NCBI GenBank assembly: GCA_005765155.1
Contig: VCCP01000003.1
Span: forward strand, 3,038,001 to 3,102,000
Source: Zelopaecilomyces penicillatus
Lineage: Eukaryota; Ascomycota; Sordariomycetes; Hypocreales; Pseudodiploosporaceae
Length of the DNA stretch: 64,000 bases
Direction: 5' to 3'
Of this stretch, positions 11,738 through 23,215 are shown in pieces; within the stretch, counting starts at the first letter, position 1, and every line of letters begins with the position of its first letter. The notes beneath the pieces were generated by a model, which searched no databases, was not told the DNA's origin, and was given only the letters and a program-made list of their open reading frames with translations. A program made the position numbers and the translations under genes.

Positions 11738-14308
11738 TCAATCCCTGGTCCACTCCCACTTCGTCAAAGCTGGGGGATCCATGCCTGACTCAAACGCCTG
11801 ATTGCGAGCCGCAATTTGTGCATCAAGCATGGTCTGTCTCGCTGAAGCACCACGATTGTGCAAATGTGGCATGCGGTCAATGGCATCCATAGCAAGACTG
11901 AACCGGTCCGTCTGATTCCTGATTGCCAGCTCTAGTGGCGTATCAATGTTACCCTTCTCGCGGTAGCCGCGAACGTGAATGTTTTGGCAACCAGGACGCT
12001 TGTATGTCAGCCGATGCACCATCCAGGGATAGCTGTGATAGTTAAAGATAATTGGCGTGTCTTCTGTGAAGAGGCTGACCCATTCCCTGTCGCTGAGCCC
12101 GTGTGGGTGCTCACTCGGGTGTATCAATCTGAACAGGTCCACGCAATTGACGAAGCGAATTTTCAGCTCTGGGAAGTGTTGTAGAAGGAGGTCTACGGCG
12201 GCGAGGGATTCATGAGTGCTAATGTCACCGCAAGACGCCATGACGAGGTCGGGGTTTTCGCCAATGTCGGTGCAGAATCGCGACCACAGGCCGATGCCCT
12301 TGGTGCAATGTTCAATAGCCGCATCCATGTCTAGATACTGAAGATGTTCCTGCTTGTCAGAGACAATGACGTTGACATAATTGACTGATCGAAGACAATG
12401 GTCCATCACTGCAAATCATTTTTGAAATTAGCACACAATATATATATCACTTCAATCTTCGCTTTGACTGAGAATCTCTCACCTGACAATAAGCAGTTAC
12501 CATCCGGGGGCAAGTAGATGCGCACAACCTCGGGACTCTTGTTAGCGACGACATCGAGGAACCCTGGATCCTGGTGGGTGAAGCCATTGTGATCCTGTCG
12601 CCAGACCACAGATGTCAAGAGGATGTTGAGAGACGCCACCCTAACCCGCCACTCGACTTCTAGACATTTCTCGATCCACTTGCAATGCTATATCCATGGG
12701 CAAAACCAGTTAGAAGAAGTGAACCAAATACAAGTCTTATATCCCAAAATGGCAGTCGTGGCTTACCTGGTTGACCATGGAATCAATGATGTGGATGAAA
12801 GGCTCGTAACTATTGAGCAGCCCATGTCGACCACTCAAAATGTACCCCTCGAGCCATCCTTCACATGTATGTTCGGAGAGCATCTCCATCACCCTCCCCG
12901 CCATGGCAAGATTACCACCGTTTGAGTCTTCCTCAAAGTACTCACCCATCCAGACTTTCTTGCCAACTTCGTACACCGCACCAAGTTTATTGGACTCAGT
13001 CTCATCAGGGCCAAACAGCCTGAAATTGTTGAGATTCATCGCCATGATATCCCTTAGAAACGTGGCCATGTTTTGCATGCTGGCGTCCCTGGTAGCACCA
13101 GGACGGTCGACCTTTTTGCCGTAATCTCTAAAGTTGGGCATTCGAAGAGGCTTTTTGACCAATCCACCATTGGCGACTGGGTTGGCACTCATGCGTCGGG
13201 TTCCATCAGGACAAAGAGCCCGCAAAGAGGGAACTGGACTTCCACCTTGGTCGAAAAGTCTGTCGGGTTCATAGCTTCGCATCCATTGCTCAAGAACCTT
13301 AAGATGCTCGGGATTGGTTGCAGGATCGGTAATGGGTACCTGATGGGCCCTCCAAAAACCTCCGAGATAATTATCATCTAGTTTGCGAGGGGCAGTCCAG
13401 CCTTTGGGCGTGCGTAGAATGACCATGGGCCACTGGGGACGGAATGCGTTGCCACTATCACGACATTGTTTTTGATATTCTTGAATCTCATTGACGCACT
13501 TTTCAAGAGTTGCTGCCATGGCTTGATGCATGCTATTGATATCATCACCTTCCACAAAGTAAGGCTTCCATCCATAGCCAAGGAATAGATTCTCAAGCTC
13601 ATCGTGAGGGATGCGGGCGAGGATAGTGGGGTTGTTGATTTTGTAACCGTTGAGATGCAGAACGGGCAGAACGGCTCCGTCAGTAATGGGGTTGAGGAAT
13701 TTGTTACTATGCCAGGCGGTGGCGAGCGGACCCGTCTCAGCCTCACCGTCACCAACCATAGTCACAGCGATGAGATCAGGATTGTCAAAGACGGAACCAA
13801 AGGCGTGTGAGATTGAGTATCCTAGCTCGCCACCCTCGTGGATTGATCCTGGTGTTTCTGGAGTGGCATGAGAGCCAATGCCCCCAGGAAAGGAGAAATG
13901 TTTAAAGAATTTCTGGAGACCCTCGAGGTCTTGTGATTTATCTGGATAGACCTCGGTATAGACGCCCTCGAGATACGATTGAGAAAGAACTGCAGGAGCT
14001 CCATGGCCGGGGCCGGATACAAAGTACGCGTTGAGATCATACTTTTTAATAAGCCGATTGAAGTGCATGTACGTAAAGATCTGGCCAGGGGCGGACCCAA
14101 AGTGGCCAAGTAACCGACCTTTCAAGTGCTCCTTCTTGAGAGGCTGGCGGAGAAGAGGATTGTCACGAAGATATATCATGCCAAGGGAAAGATAACAGCT
14201 GGCCTTGAAGAAGTCATTGTATTTTTCGATCTCGTCCTGCGATAGTGGTTCGCCCTTGATGGTGGAGCGGGCAGGGCCAACTGGCCGGATTGCCTGAATA
14301 TCGGCCAT
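11738..14308 (-). CDS. Phosphoketolase (xylulose-5-P / fructose-6-P)
   Basis: Three exons, 12767..14308, 12483..12687 and 11738..12408, with introns of 79 and 74 nt, encode 805 residues, the normal size. The enzyme uses thiamine diphosphate, Mg and phosphate to cleave xylulose-5-P (or fructose-6-P) to acetyl-P plus glyceraldehyde-3-P (or erythrose-4-P). Visible signatures are SGPGHGAPA and [25 protein letters not shown] in the XFP N-terminal domain and the diphosphate-binding [35 protein letters not shown] lies in the central domain, and the C-terminal domain ends with [21 protein letters not shown]. The second intron splits a Val codon. Fungal phosphoketolases are established to feed acetate/acetyl-CoA from pentoses, and a bacterial origin has been proposed for the family; two introns show long residence. 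No acetate kinase gene is adjacent. Confidence 0.95.
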
Positions 14309-16758
14309 TATTGGTATGTCATGTGTTTGGAAAATTTGAGAGAATTGACAATGAATTCTAAAGCTAATCTGAGCAAACAGATTACTCCCACAGTGCTGAC
14401 AAGATAGGATAAAGAGGACAATGTGAGGATTGTCTCCTATGACACTTGCTGGGGAAGAGGTATGGAGGGAGTCGACAAGCGAGTCAGACTGGCCGAGGAG
14501 ACGATTTATTATACCAGAATGAGTTGGTAAATCAGAGATAACAAGCTATGTGTTCTGAAGAAGAATGACCCGTCCAAGCAAAGAACGCTTGCCGATGCGA
14601 GGATGCCATTTCACTTATAAGGCCAAGTTCCAGTCACGCTGCATTTGAATGGATTGCATGCAGAAGTTGCCAGGGGTTGATTGGGGACGAGCCAACAGCA
14701 AGCTCGAGATGAGCATGATGATGTCAATATCATTGGAGAGATCGGTGCACGGAATGCCGAAATTGACATTGCAGTTGCAGCATCATGGTTGTATCATCTG
14801 CGGTGGTTTCGTAGACGTCACTTTACCCATGCCTTGCAGGATGCCAGGATGCCAGGATGCTTATTGATTGATGGTCTGTTCGGCCGGGAAATGCGGGAAG
14901 CGGGGCGCGGAATGGCGGGAGGGCTTACATGCATATCGATAAGGATGCAGCCATGAATACTGCGATAAGAGGTGAGGGATGCTTCGACAGTTTGACTGTT
15001 CACTTGCTTGTGTAGTCAACTGCCAGGCACCCATAGCCCATAGGTCTAGAGCAATAGGGTTTGTCGTGTCTTGCGAGACTTGTGCTCTATCGCGTTCTGG
15101 TAAGAATGCAACGCGAAACCAACCTCATGGCTAAATTCCATCACATTCTCGATGGTAGCTATGATGCCAAGAAGGTGGACGGACATCCACAGCCAGGACA
15201 TGAATTGAGCCTGGCAACGACGGATCTCGCCAATGCGTAATCCCAAGCCCAAAGCGCCCACTATCGTTCCACATGCTATAGCACATGCCTCTCCTCAGGA
15301 ATGAAACCACCAATTAATCTTCCAATGGCAATGCATGCAGTCCTCCTCTAGCTTGTTAGCACCAGCAGGAGAAAGAGTGTTGCCATCCACGACAACCACA
15401 TTCGACAATGCAATTGGGCCAATATCGAGACACCATCTGCACCCAACGGTCCAGAACTTATCAAAAGTTGGCCATACACCAGTGCTGGGGGTGGCGGGGG
15501 TTGCCTCGACAGAAAGTGGTGTGATTGGGGGCATTGTAAAACCTTAAGCACCAGTCTCATGGAGGGGGGAACCGCTTGGGGAGCTCGAGGACAAACCATC
15601 GGATTCTAGGTGTGTGTTGCTTTGTACAACGCAGTGCCAGTCACAGCCAATTATCGGTTGCCGAGTGGGAGGTGTGCTCTGGCTAGAATGGATGGCAACA
15701 CAACCACAACAGGTCCGCCTCTTGACGTAGAGCCTCGCTATCACGGGGACAGTTGTCTCGCATGTGGACGTAGACAGTCGTAGTGGGAGGGCTTATCGAT
15801 GGGATCGGGTGGCCATTTATTAATAGTCGTGTTTTATCATCAACCACGTCTCCCACATCACATCTCTCTTCTCCCGACATCAAGACGCAGGTTCTATTCA
15901 GCTGTGAAAAGCCCACACTCTAGCTTACATAGCTACTTCCCGCTTCCGTGCCTTGAACAGAACATCAATCAAGCCAACTGCGAGCTGGGCAACAGAAAGT
16001 GTCAGGATGAATCACCGGCCAGACACCCCGCAGCCAATCGCGCCGCTGCCCACCGAGCCCGATACGAGTGAGGGCGACGCAACTGCGGATTACTGAGGAG
16101 GAGCACGTTTTGTTATGCATCCATGACCTAGTAAGCAAAAGCTGTGGTGGCTAAATGACGATAGGTGGTCGTCATTTTGGTAACGGTCGCTGAGTGTTTG
16201 CAAAGATGGCTCTGCATAAGCCAAGCTGTCCGAATAGATTTCGGTTGTTCCGGATGGAAAATCAAATCATTAGTATTTTATGTTGATGGTTTGAAACGGA
16301 AGATTCAAATGTCGAGGCGAGGCGGTTGTTGGAATTTGACGCTGCTGGAGGCATAGGAATGGGACCGAGGTGGGGTTAGGTCCGGTCGGGTGGAGGATGA
16401 TGATACACGATTAAGCGCTTTTCATTTTGATAAGATATCAGTTTACTTCAAGAATGATGATATTCATTGCATTAAATTTTAAAAATTCATCGAAAGCTTC
16501 AGGGTCGTTTACCAGACAATTCCATTGCCACGCCGTCTGAATTACATCAGCTCCATAGTCCATCCCCACCTCAACATCATCATCATCACTATTTTGCCCC
16601 TCAAAACTGCCAACTTTCGACTTCCATCATTCATCCTCGCATTAACAACTCACCACCCTAAATTTAGATATCAAGTCTAAAATGCGTGGCCTATTTCCCA
16701 TTATATTAACAAGAACAACAAGAGAATTTCTCCCATCGAGCTCGTGAATCGAGTTACA
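14309..16758. other. 2.4-kb gene-poor interval
   Basis: It separates the phosphoketolase and ankyrin genes, which diverge, and so carries both promoters. Several 60-90 codon open frames occur on both strands. The most protein-like is 15295..15534 on the minus strand (79 codons, ATG start), but it has no recognisable domain and is not called. A three-copy 8-base tandem repeat lies at 14837-14860. Confidence 0.5.
14837..14860. repeat. Three tandem copies of CAGGATGC
   Basis: Three perfect head-to-tail 8-base units within non-coding sequence. Confidence 0.9.
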
Positions 16759-17387
16759 ATGGATCCCACACATCATGCCGCCAATAGCGGCGTGAATGGT
16801 GCTACCACAGCTGCTCTACCGCCAGAGGCCATCGAATTCGCAGGAAGAATGTACGATTCCGCAAGAAGAGGGGACATGTCAATCTTCCAGCAGGCTCTCC
16901 CAGCCGGCCTACCATCCAATATGACGAATGAAAAGGGAGATACTTTGGTAGGATCCCTCTACCCTAGAGCAAATTCTAAGCATTGCATCATGTATACAGA
17001 ATGCTAACACTTGAAGTGTAGCTTATGCTTGCAGCATATCACGGTCATGCCGAGTTGGTCCAATTGCTGATGCAGTACGGCGCGGACCCCAACAGGCTCA
17101 ACGATAAAGGGCAGAGTCCCCTTGCAGGCGCCGTGTTCAAGAAAGAGGATGCTGTCATTGAAGTGAGTGCCGTTCTCGAATTGGTCTTATCGGTTTAACT
17201 TGAACAACTCTAATTCAGTATGCTAACCCCAAAATAGACACTGTTGGAAGGAGGTGCGGACCCTGAACATGGAAATCCAAGTGCGCTGCAGTGTATCACA
17301 ATGTTCAACCAAGAAGACACTTGGAAGTCAAAATTTGACAATGCACCTGGACGAGGCAAAGCACAATCAGGGCCATCAGAGGACTAG
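16759..17387 (+). CDS. Small ankyrin-repeat protein
   Basis: Three exons, 16759..16947, 17022..17162 and 17238..17387, all joined in phase 0 over introns of 74 and 75 nt, encode 159 residues. The central part is two to three ankyrin repeats: TNEKGDTLLMLAAYHGHAEL, then LLMQYGADPNRLNDKGQSPL, then LLEGGADPEHGNPSAL. The Leu-Met-Leu-Ala-Ala-Tyr-His-Gly-His helix matches the consensus TPLHLAAxxGH. The C-terminus is short and polar. Such single-domain ankyrin proteins act as protein-protein adaptors; no partner is suggested by context. The gene continues past shorter open frames only by splicing, and the predicted joins restore the repeat register exactly. Confidence 0.85.
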
Positions 17388-17951
17388 GCATCATGAGCTA
17401 GAGAGAACAAAGAGCGAGCTGTCAATCTTTTCGTCGAAGTTGAACGTTGCTTTTGTATTGAGCTTTGCGTTTCGACAAGCTTCTTTGTCACCGACTGCCA
17501 TTGAAGAGTGAACACTAAATACTGCCACATAATATCAAAGACTGATTGAAATCAAAGTCTCTTGGTTTCCTCTATATTGAAAGTCTTCCATGAAGGGCTA
17601 TGGAAAGAGTAACAAATGGTGAAGGAAAAACAAAGAGATTGTGACAATGGCAGTCGCATCTGTTCAAGGGTTACGTCTGCCAATTTTGGTGTATTCGTGA
17701 TGCCCTTAGACTGTGCTCATTGCAATATCTTGAATTCTATTATCTATATAATCAAGGAGTTGTTGCCTCAAATGAATGTCCATATCATTCGCATCACCAT
17801 CATCACCATCAATATCATCAACCACTCGCCTTCAGCAGTTCTTGCAAGCACAAGATCACAAGATATCTATCTAACCAAGCCCGAAGCCAAGCACCCTTCC
17901 ATACCGCCTCATCCATTACCACATACGCAGTCCCCTTACTAATTAGACAAA
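17388..17951. other. Intergenic region, no gene seen
   Basis: Holds a CAT/CAC-rich patch near 17796-17822 and the likely promoter of the downstream 148-codon gene. Confidence 0.4.
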
Positions 17952-18398
17952 ATGTTGGACGGAGTTCCCCTCCATGCCCTTGCTTTCTTCAAGCGACTTG
18001 GGCGCCTCCCATTGAGCGATTGCATTGGCCGTGAAGGAAAGTTACTCGCAAAAATTGATGAGCTCTGTAGGATATGGGCCTCTGACACTGAGCCACTCCC
18101 TTGCGTCAACTTATTATTGGACAATGCCTTTGACGAACGAGAGAGCGGCAAGCGCGAAATGATGGAGGCTAACGAGGCCTTATGCCAAGCTTTACTTACC
18201 CTCAGTGACTACTTTGAGAAAAATCAGCCCTCAGGTGCGCCTTTGGTTGAACTGCGGGTCATGGCGGTGGTGATCATGATCCTTGACGAGCCAATGTTTG
18301 ATCCTACCGCAATAGCTAAACCTCAGGATGTCGCCCTAACGTACTTGGCGCAAAGGCTGACACATAGCCTGGATGTGATGAAGTCTGAGCAGAAATAG
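17952..18398 (+). CDS. Uncharacterised 148-residue protein
   Basis: A single open frame with an ATG start. The product is acidic-to-neutral, leucine-rich and predicted mostly helical, without signal peptide, membrane span or known motif. It begins MLDGVPLHALAFFKRLGRL and has one short hydrophobic stretch, ELRVMAVVIMILDEPMF, in the second half. Amino-acid composition is ordinary for a protein, the length is well above the random frames nearby, and it lies clear of other genes, so it is probably real. No function is proposed. It is followed at 488 nt by CCT7 on the same strand. Confidence 0.5.
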   Translation: MLDGVPLHALAFFKRLGRLPLSDCIGREGKLLAKIDELCRIWASDTEPLPCVNLLLDNAFDERESGKREMMEANEALCQALLTLSDYFEKNQPSGAPLVELRVMAVVIMILDEPMFDPTAIAKPQDVALTYLAQRLTHSLDVMKSEQK

Positions 18399-18886
18399 GG
18401 GAATAACATGCGCATGAAAATGCTTACTATGGTAGATGTCCACAGAGGATGTAACTATAAACATGCTGGAACATGTTGGTTAATTAGATGATAGAGGTTT
18501 TAGGTAATAGCAGATAGACAATATAATGCCAGAGGTTGTTTTTCTATGAGAAATAGTGTGCACAATGTGATTTCTTCATGTGCTGTACATGGTATAAACT
18601 TGCAGTACTACTATTCACAAGACAACTTTTTGGTGTTTTGGGTAGAAATTCACACAGTTGAAGCGTTGGAGGGGTTAAATGTCCTTGGCCAGAGTGGCCC
18701 GTGCGCACCTGCACTCGCTCACCCAGAAAGGCTGCAACAATTTTCTGGAGCTCGACGAGCTTCCAAGTTGCACCATCCCCGAATTCGACAGACGACGAAA
18801 CTCGCCCCTTTTCGGCCGCTGAATCCCGCATCCCCCAGCCTTGAACCAAGCGCCGTGGCCGAAACTCTCTTCATCCAGCGCCCAAC
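18399..18886. promoter_or_regulatory. Upstream region of CCT7
   Basis: 488 bases holding the 3' flank of the preceding small gene and the CCT7 promoter. No heat-shock element with three proper units was found. Confidence 0.4.
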
Positions 18887-20834
18887 ATGTCGTTTGGAGG
18901 GCAGACGCCGACGATTATCGTCCTGAAAGAAGGTAAAAATTACCCCACCGCCGCCCACCGCCAGCCCACCAACCCGCCATGGCTTGCCAGCACAGGCATG
19001 ACATGAATGGCTTTCAACGGCACACAAACAGCTCTCGAACGACACTCAAAATCTCTCACAAACCCCAGCGCTGACAGACTTCCCGTGCAGGCACCGACAC
19101 GTCCCAGGGCAAGGGCCAGATCGTGTCCAACATCAATGCCTGTCTGGCTGTCCAGGCGACCATCAAGTCGACCCTTGGCCCCTATGGCGGAGACTTGTTG
19201 ATGGTGGATCAGAATGGCAAGCAGACCATCACCAACGATGGTGCCACCGTCATGAAGGTTCGACCGACGCATCCAACTAAAAGCAAGATAGTTAGTTACC
19301 TGGGCTAAATGCATACATAGCTTCTCGACATCATCCACCCCGCCGCCCGAATCCTGGTCGACATTGCCCGATCACAAGACGCTGAAGTTGGAGATGGCAC
19401 CACCTCCGTGGTTGTCTTGGCCGGTGAGATTCTGAAGGAAGTAAAGGAGCATGTGGAGCAGGGCGTTAGCCCCCAGATCATCATCAAGGGTCTGAGGAGA
19501 GCCTCACAAATGGCCGTCAACAAGATTAAGGAGATTCAAGTCAACACTGAGAGCGGTGACCAGCGGGAAACGCTGTCTAAGCTGGCGTCCACGGCCATGA
19601 CCAGCAAGCTGATCAAGCGCAACACAGGATTCTTCACAAAGAGTAAGCAGCGGACCAACGTGCTTCCATCCGGCAAAAGGCTAACGTTGTTACAGTGGTT
19701 GTCGATGCCGTCTTGTCACTGGATCAAGATGACCTGAACGAAAAACTCATCGGGATGAAGAAGATTCCTGGTGGCTCCCTTACCGACTCTCAATTCGTCA
19801 ACGGTGTTGCCTTCAAGAAAACCTTCTCTTACGCCGGTTTCGAACAGCAGCCCAAATCTTTCAAAAAGCCCAAGATTGTATGCTTGAACGTCGAGTTGGA
19901 GTTGAAGGCTGAAAAAGACAACGCCGAGGTCCGGGTTGAGCAGGTCTCAGAGTACCAGGCCATTGTCGATGCTGAGTGGCAGATTATCTATCAGAAGCTC
20001 GAGTCCGTTTCCAAGACTGGCGCCAAGGTGGTTCTCAGCAAACTGCCTATTGGTGACTTGGCTACCCAGTACTTTGCCGATCGGGACATCTTCTGTGCCG
20101 GCCGTGTCGCGTCCGAGGATATGGAGCGAGTTGTTCAGGCTACCGGAGCTACTATCCAGTCCACATGCTCAGACATTCTGCCCGAGCATCTCGGAACTTG
20201 CGGATCCTTTGAGGAGCGCCAGATTGGAGGTGAACGGTTCAACTTCTTCGAGGATTGTCCCGAGGCCAAGACCTGCACACTGGTCCTGCGTGGAGGTGCT
20301 GAGCAGTTCATTGCCGAAGTTGAACGGTCGCTGCATGATGCTATCATGATTGTCAAGCGCGCTATCAAGAACCGTTCTATTGTCGGAGGTGGCGGTGCCG
20401 TCGAGATGGAAATCTCAGCCTACCTACACCAATTCGCCGACAGCAATATTCGAGACAAGCGACAGACAATCATCAAATCGTTTGCCAAGGCGCTCGAGAT
20501 CATTCCTCGACAGCTCTGCGACAATGCCGGCTTCGACGCCACAGATATTCTCAACAAGCTCCGCGTTGAGCACAGGAAGGGCAATACCTGGGCTGGTGTT
20601 GACTTCCAGAACGAGGGCACAGCCGACATGCTGGAGCGATTCGTGTGGGAGCCGTCATTGATCAAGATTAATGCCCTGCAAGCCGCCACAGAAGCGAGCT
20701 GTCTGATCCTCAGTGTTGACGAGACTATCAGGAATGAGGAGAGCGCCGCGCCACAAGCCCCTGGACAGCAGTTGCCTCCGGGAGCGGCCCAGCGGGCACT
20801 CAGGGGTAGAGGACGAGGGATGCCCCGTCGGTAA
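18887..20834 (+). CDS. CCT7: Chaperonin TRiC/CCT subunit eta
   Basis: Four exons, 18887..18932, 19091..19257, 19321..19642 and 19696..20834, encode 557 residues, the usual length. CCT7 is one of eight paralogous subunits of the cytosolic double-ring ATP-dependent folding machine that handles actin and tubulin. The N-terminus [20 protein letters not shown] is diagnostic for eta. The nucleotide site is present: [21 protein letters not shown], the catalytic GDGTTS block ([13 protein letters not shown]) and, towards the end, [11 protein letters not shown]. The C-terminus ends in a glycine/arginine-rich tail ([10 protein letters not shown]), as in other eta subunits. The first exon codes for only 15 complete residues, and its intron splits a Gly codon. 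CCT6 lies 18 kb away on the same strand. Confidence 0.95.
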
Positions 20835-21325
20835 ATAGCATGGTTTTAATGACGGGACTTTAGAACGAAAGCAGTAAAAATGATGGAAAAGTTGCAAGAG
20901 CATGAAGGTTTTTGAGGATCTGTATGATACCTAGATATGACCTCTCTTACTTGATAGACTTGAAAAGATTTTGCCAAAGATGCGAACATGGTATCTAAAT
21001 TCGATCATGAATGGCACTAGAGCGTCAGGTTATAGACACCTTTTTAAATCTCCAAACACAACTGTGAAGCATTATGGAAAGGATAGCAATCCAAGTTCCC
21101 GTTACCTCTTCTGCAACAAATCTCTGGGAGCCTTGAGCCAGTGCAAATGCAAATGAAATTGGGATATCGACTAAACTGACAAATGCACATCTATGCCTAA
21201 ACAAGTCCCGGCTAACACTCATAAAAAAAAAAGACTGCGCCATGCTGTTCGCTTCTCATGAAGACACACACAAAAGAAACCCCCAATGTCCCTCCCTCCT
21301 CTTTTTTTTTGGGCAAGTTCCTAGC
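20835..21325. other. Convergent intergenic region, no gene seen
   Basis: 3' flanks of CCT7 and the Spt10-like gene. Includes an A10 tract near 21223 and a T tract near 21303. Confidence 0.4.
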
Positions 21326-23215
21326 CTATCCCCCGCCAAACCCAACATCATACAACCCCCTTTCTCTATGATCTACATCCCCTTCCCTCGGTGACACATC
21401 CGCCAGCCCGTTCACCATATCGTTATCCCCGTCGGCATCGGCTCCAGCGCCAGGATCAGCACTACTATCAACAACAACTACACCATCAACATCGTCGTCA
21501 TCCACGGCGTCGTGTTCAATCAGCATCTCGAGGTCCCTGTCGACGGCGGCGGCGACGTCACTTTCTTGGTGGCTGGGTACGTCCTCGGTAGCGCTGAGGA
21601 GAGCTTGGAAGTCGGCGTGTGGATGGTAGTGCTCAAAGGAGATGTCGTGCTGATCTGGAGGGGGGGACTGGTGGTGGTGGTGGTGGTGGTGGTGGTGGTG
21701 ATGGTGGTTGATAATTTGAGGGTCGATGGGTTGGTAGACGGATGGTTCGTGGTGGTGATCGGGTTGGTCTTGGAGCATAGGGTTGTGATGGGTATGGTGG
21801 CTATGGTGGGCGTGGATGTGGACTGGATGGTGATGTTGGTGAAGGTCATGGTGTTGATGAAGATCGTGATGGTGGTCGTGGTCGTGTAGGCCGTGATCTG
21901 GCTGGCCGCTCTGCAATGTATGCGACGGCGGGATGACTGTAATGTCGCTCGGGTTCGCATATGCGCCTGGGCTCGGACTTGGACTTGGCGATAAAGTCGA
22001 CAACATGCTGTCATGGCCCTGGAGAGCCAATATCCTCCCCGCCGAGCCAGTGCCGGTGGTAGATTGCTGGCTACTCGCTAACCCCAAGCCCTCACCAATA
22101 GAAGTGGAAGAAGCGCTCGCATTGTTGTTAGCATTAGCTGTTGCTGCTGTTGTCTTTCTTGTGCCTCCCGGGTTCGGCGTTTTGCCCAGCTCCTTGCACT
22201 CGGAACATGTACGGATGACATCGCTGACAGTTTCTTTGATGCGGCTCCAGTGGTACTTCTCTGCAATCGTGGCCGTGGTCTTGTTGATGCCGCCGTGGTG
22301 CATAACGTGCACGCTACGGGCGATATCATACTGACGGGCTGGGTCGGAGATGACCTCTTTGTCCTTGAGCATCAGCTTATCGCCATCGAGCAGCTTGTAG
22401 TGGGTTGCGGCGCTGCGTAGACGACTCTTCTCGGCGCGATCGGCACCGTTGGGGTATTTGCCGTACTTGAGGTAGAATTTGATCTTATCAAAACGCTCCT
22501 CGCTAACAAGTTCCTCACTCTCACCGGGAGCCAAGTCGCGGCCGTATATGATGGCGTCGATGAGCCGGTCCGGGTAGCTCTTGAGGTTACCACAGCCTTT
22601 AACACGCCCAATGCGCTTAAACCCCAGCGCATCCCAAATCTTACACGACGCCACGTTGGTTTCGTACACGAGGTTGAAAACGCTGTACGTGTATCCCAGC
22701 CGTGGTGCCCAGTCGATGTACGTCTCGCCCATAAGTCGTCCGGCGCCTCGGTTACGGGACGCATCCGTGACAAGGAGGCCGCCGTTGCACACATGGCTGC
22801 TACGGCCCGGATAATTGGGCTTGATGTGGAAACTACCCAAGCACTCCCTAGCCCAATCTGTGCCGTCGACGACGTCTTCAACGCTTTCAATATCACCCAG
22901 CAGCATGACGGCGCCAAAGTTTTGAAACCAGTAATCGGCAAAGCCATCAGCAGTGAAGGGGTCCATCAGCGGGTATGTGTCGCCGCCCTCAATCTCCTTG
23001 TTAATCTGTGCGCACAGGTACACCACCAGTGACGCCGGGATCTGGTGTCGGGAAGCGAATGGCACAATTGTGGCCACCGTTTGTCGGTCCCGCAGCGTCA
23101 CCTGGCGCGGAATGATGTCTGCCGGCAGAGCGGGGTTGTTCGGGTCCGGGAACGGTGGCTGACCAGAGACCCGGTGGATTGTGGGGCTGGTCGGGTCGTC
23201 GACGGCGGCCGGCAT
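21326..23215 (-). CDS. GNAT + H2C2 integrase-type zinc finger protein (Spt10-like)
   Basis: A single exon of 629 residues. Residues about 35-240 form a GNAT acetyltransferase domain with an R-N-R-G-A-G-R acetyl-CoA loop at 154-160 and a YETNVASCKIWDALGFKRIG C-terminal half. Residues about 315-362 form an HHCC finger of the retroviral-integrase/H2C2 type: His323 and His327, then Cys357 and Cys360, separated by the usual TTATIAEKYHWSRIKETV helices. This order of domains is that of yeast Spt10, a putative acetyltransferase that binds histone-gene upstream activating sequences through such a finger. The last 250 residues are low complexity: an Asn/Ala/Ser linker, a His-rich zone with a run of about 14 His, and an acidic Asp/Val tail. 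A nuclear regulatory role is inferred. Confidence 0.8.
   Translation of the reverse strand: MPAAVDDPTSPTIHRVSGQPPFPDPNNPALPADIIPRQVTLRDRQTVATIVPFASRHQIPASLVVYLCAQINKEIEGGDTYPLMDPFTADGFADYWFQNFGAVMLLGDIESVEDVVDGTDWARECLGSFHIKPNYPGRSSHVCNGGLLVTDASRNRGAGRLMGETYIDWAPRLGYTYSVFNLVYETNVASCKIWDALGFKRIGRVKGCGNLKSYPDRLIDAIIYGRDLAPGESEELVSEERFDKIKFYLKYGKYPNGADRAEKSRLRSAATHYKLLDGDKLMLKDKEVISDPARQYDIARSVHVMHHGGINKTTATIAEKYHWSRIKETVSDVIRTCSECKELGKTPNPGGTRKTTAATANANNNASASSTSIGEGLGLASSQQSTTGTGSAGRILALQGHDSMLSTLSPSPSPSPGAYANPSDITVIPPSHTLQSGQPDHGLHDHDHHHDLHQHHDLHQHHHPVHIHAHHSHHTHHNPMLQDQPDHHHEPSVYQPIDPQIINHHHHHHHHHHHHQSPPPDQHDISFEHYHPHADFQALLSATEDVPSHQESDVAAAVDRDLEMLIEHDAVDDDDVDGVVVVDSSADPGAGADADGDNDMVNGLADVSPREGDVDHRERGLYDVGFGGG
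21671..21710. repeat. GTG/CAC trinucleotide repeat encoding polyhistidine
   Basis: Nearly pure triplet repeat read as CAC/CAT on the minus strand, giving about 14 consecutive His codons in the Spt10-like gene. Length variation between strains is likely. Confidence 0.85.

Noticed and set aside
15295..15534. 79-codon minus-strand frame with ATG, Trp/Cys-containing
   Set aside because: Too short to judge and without recognisable motif; an overlapping plus-strand frame of similar length suggests chance.
21512..21889. Val/Met-rich plus-strand frame opposite the Spt10-like gene
   Set aside because: It is the antisense reading of the His-codon repeat.
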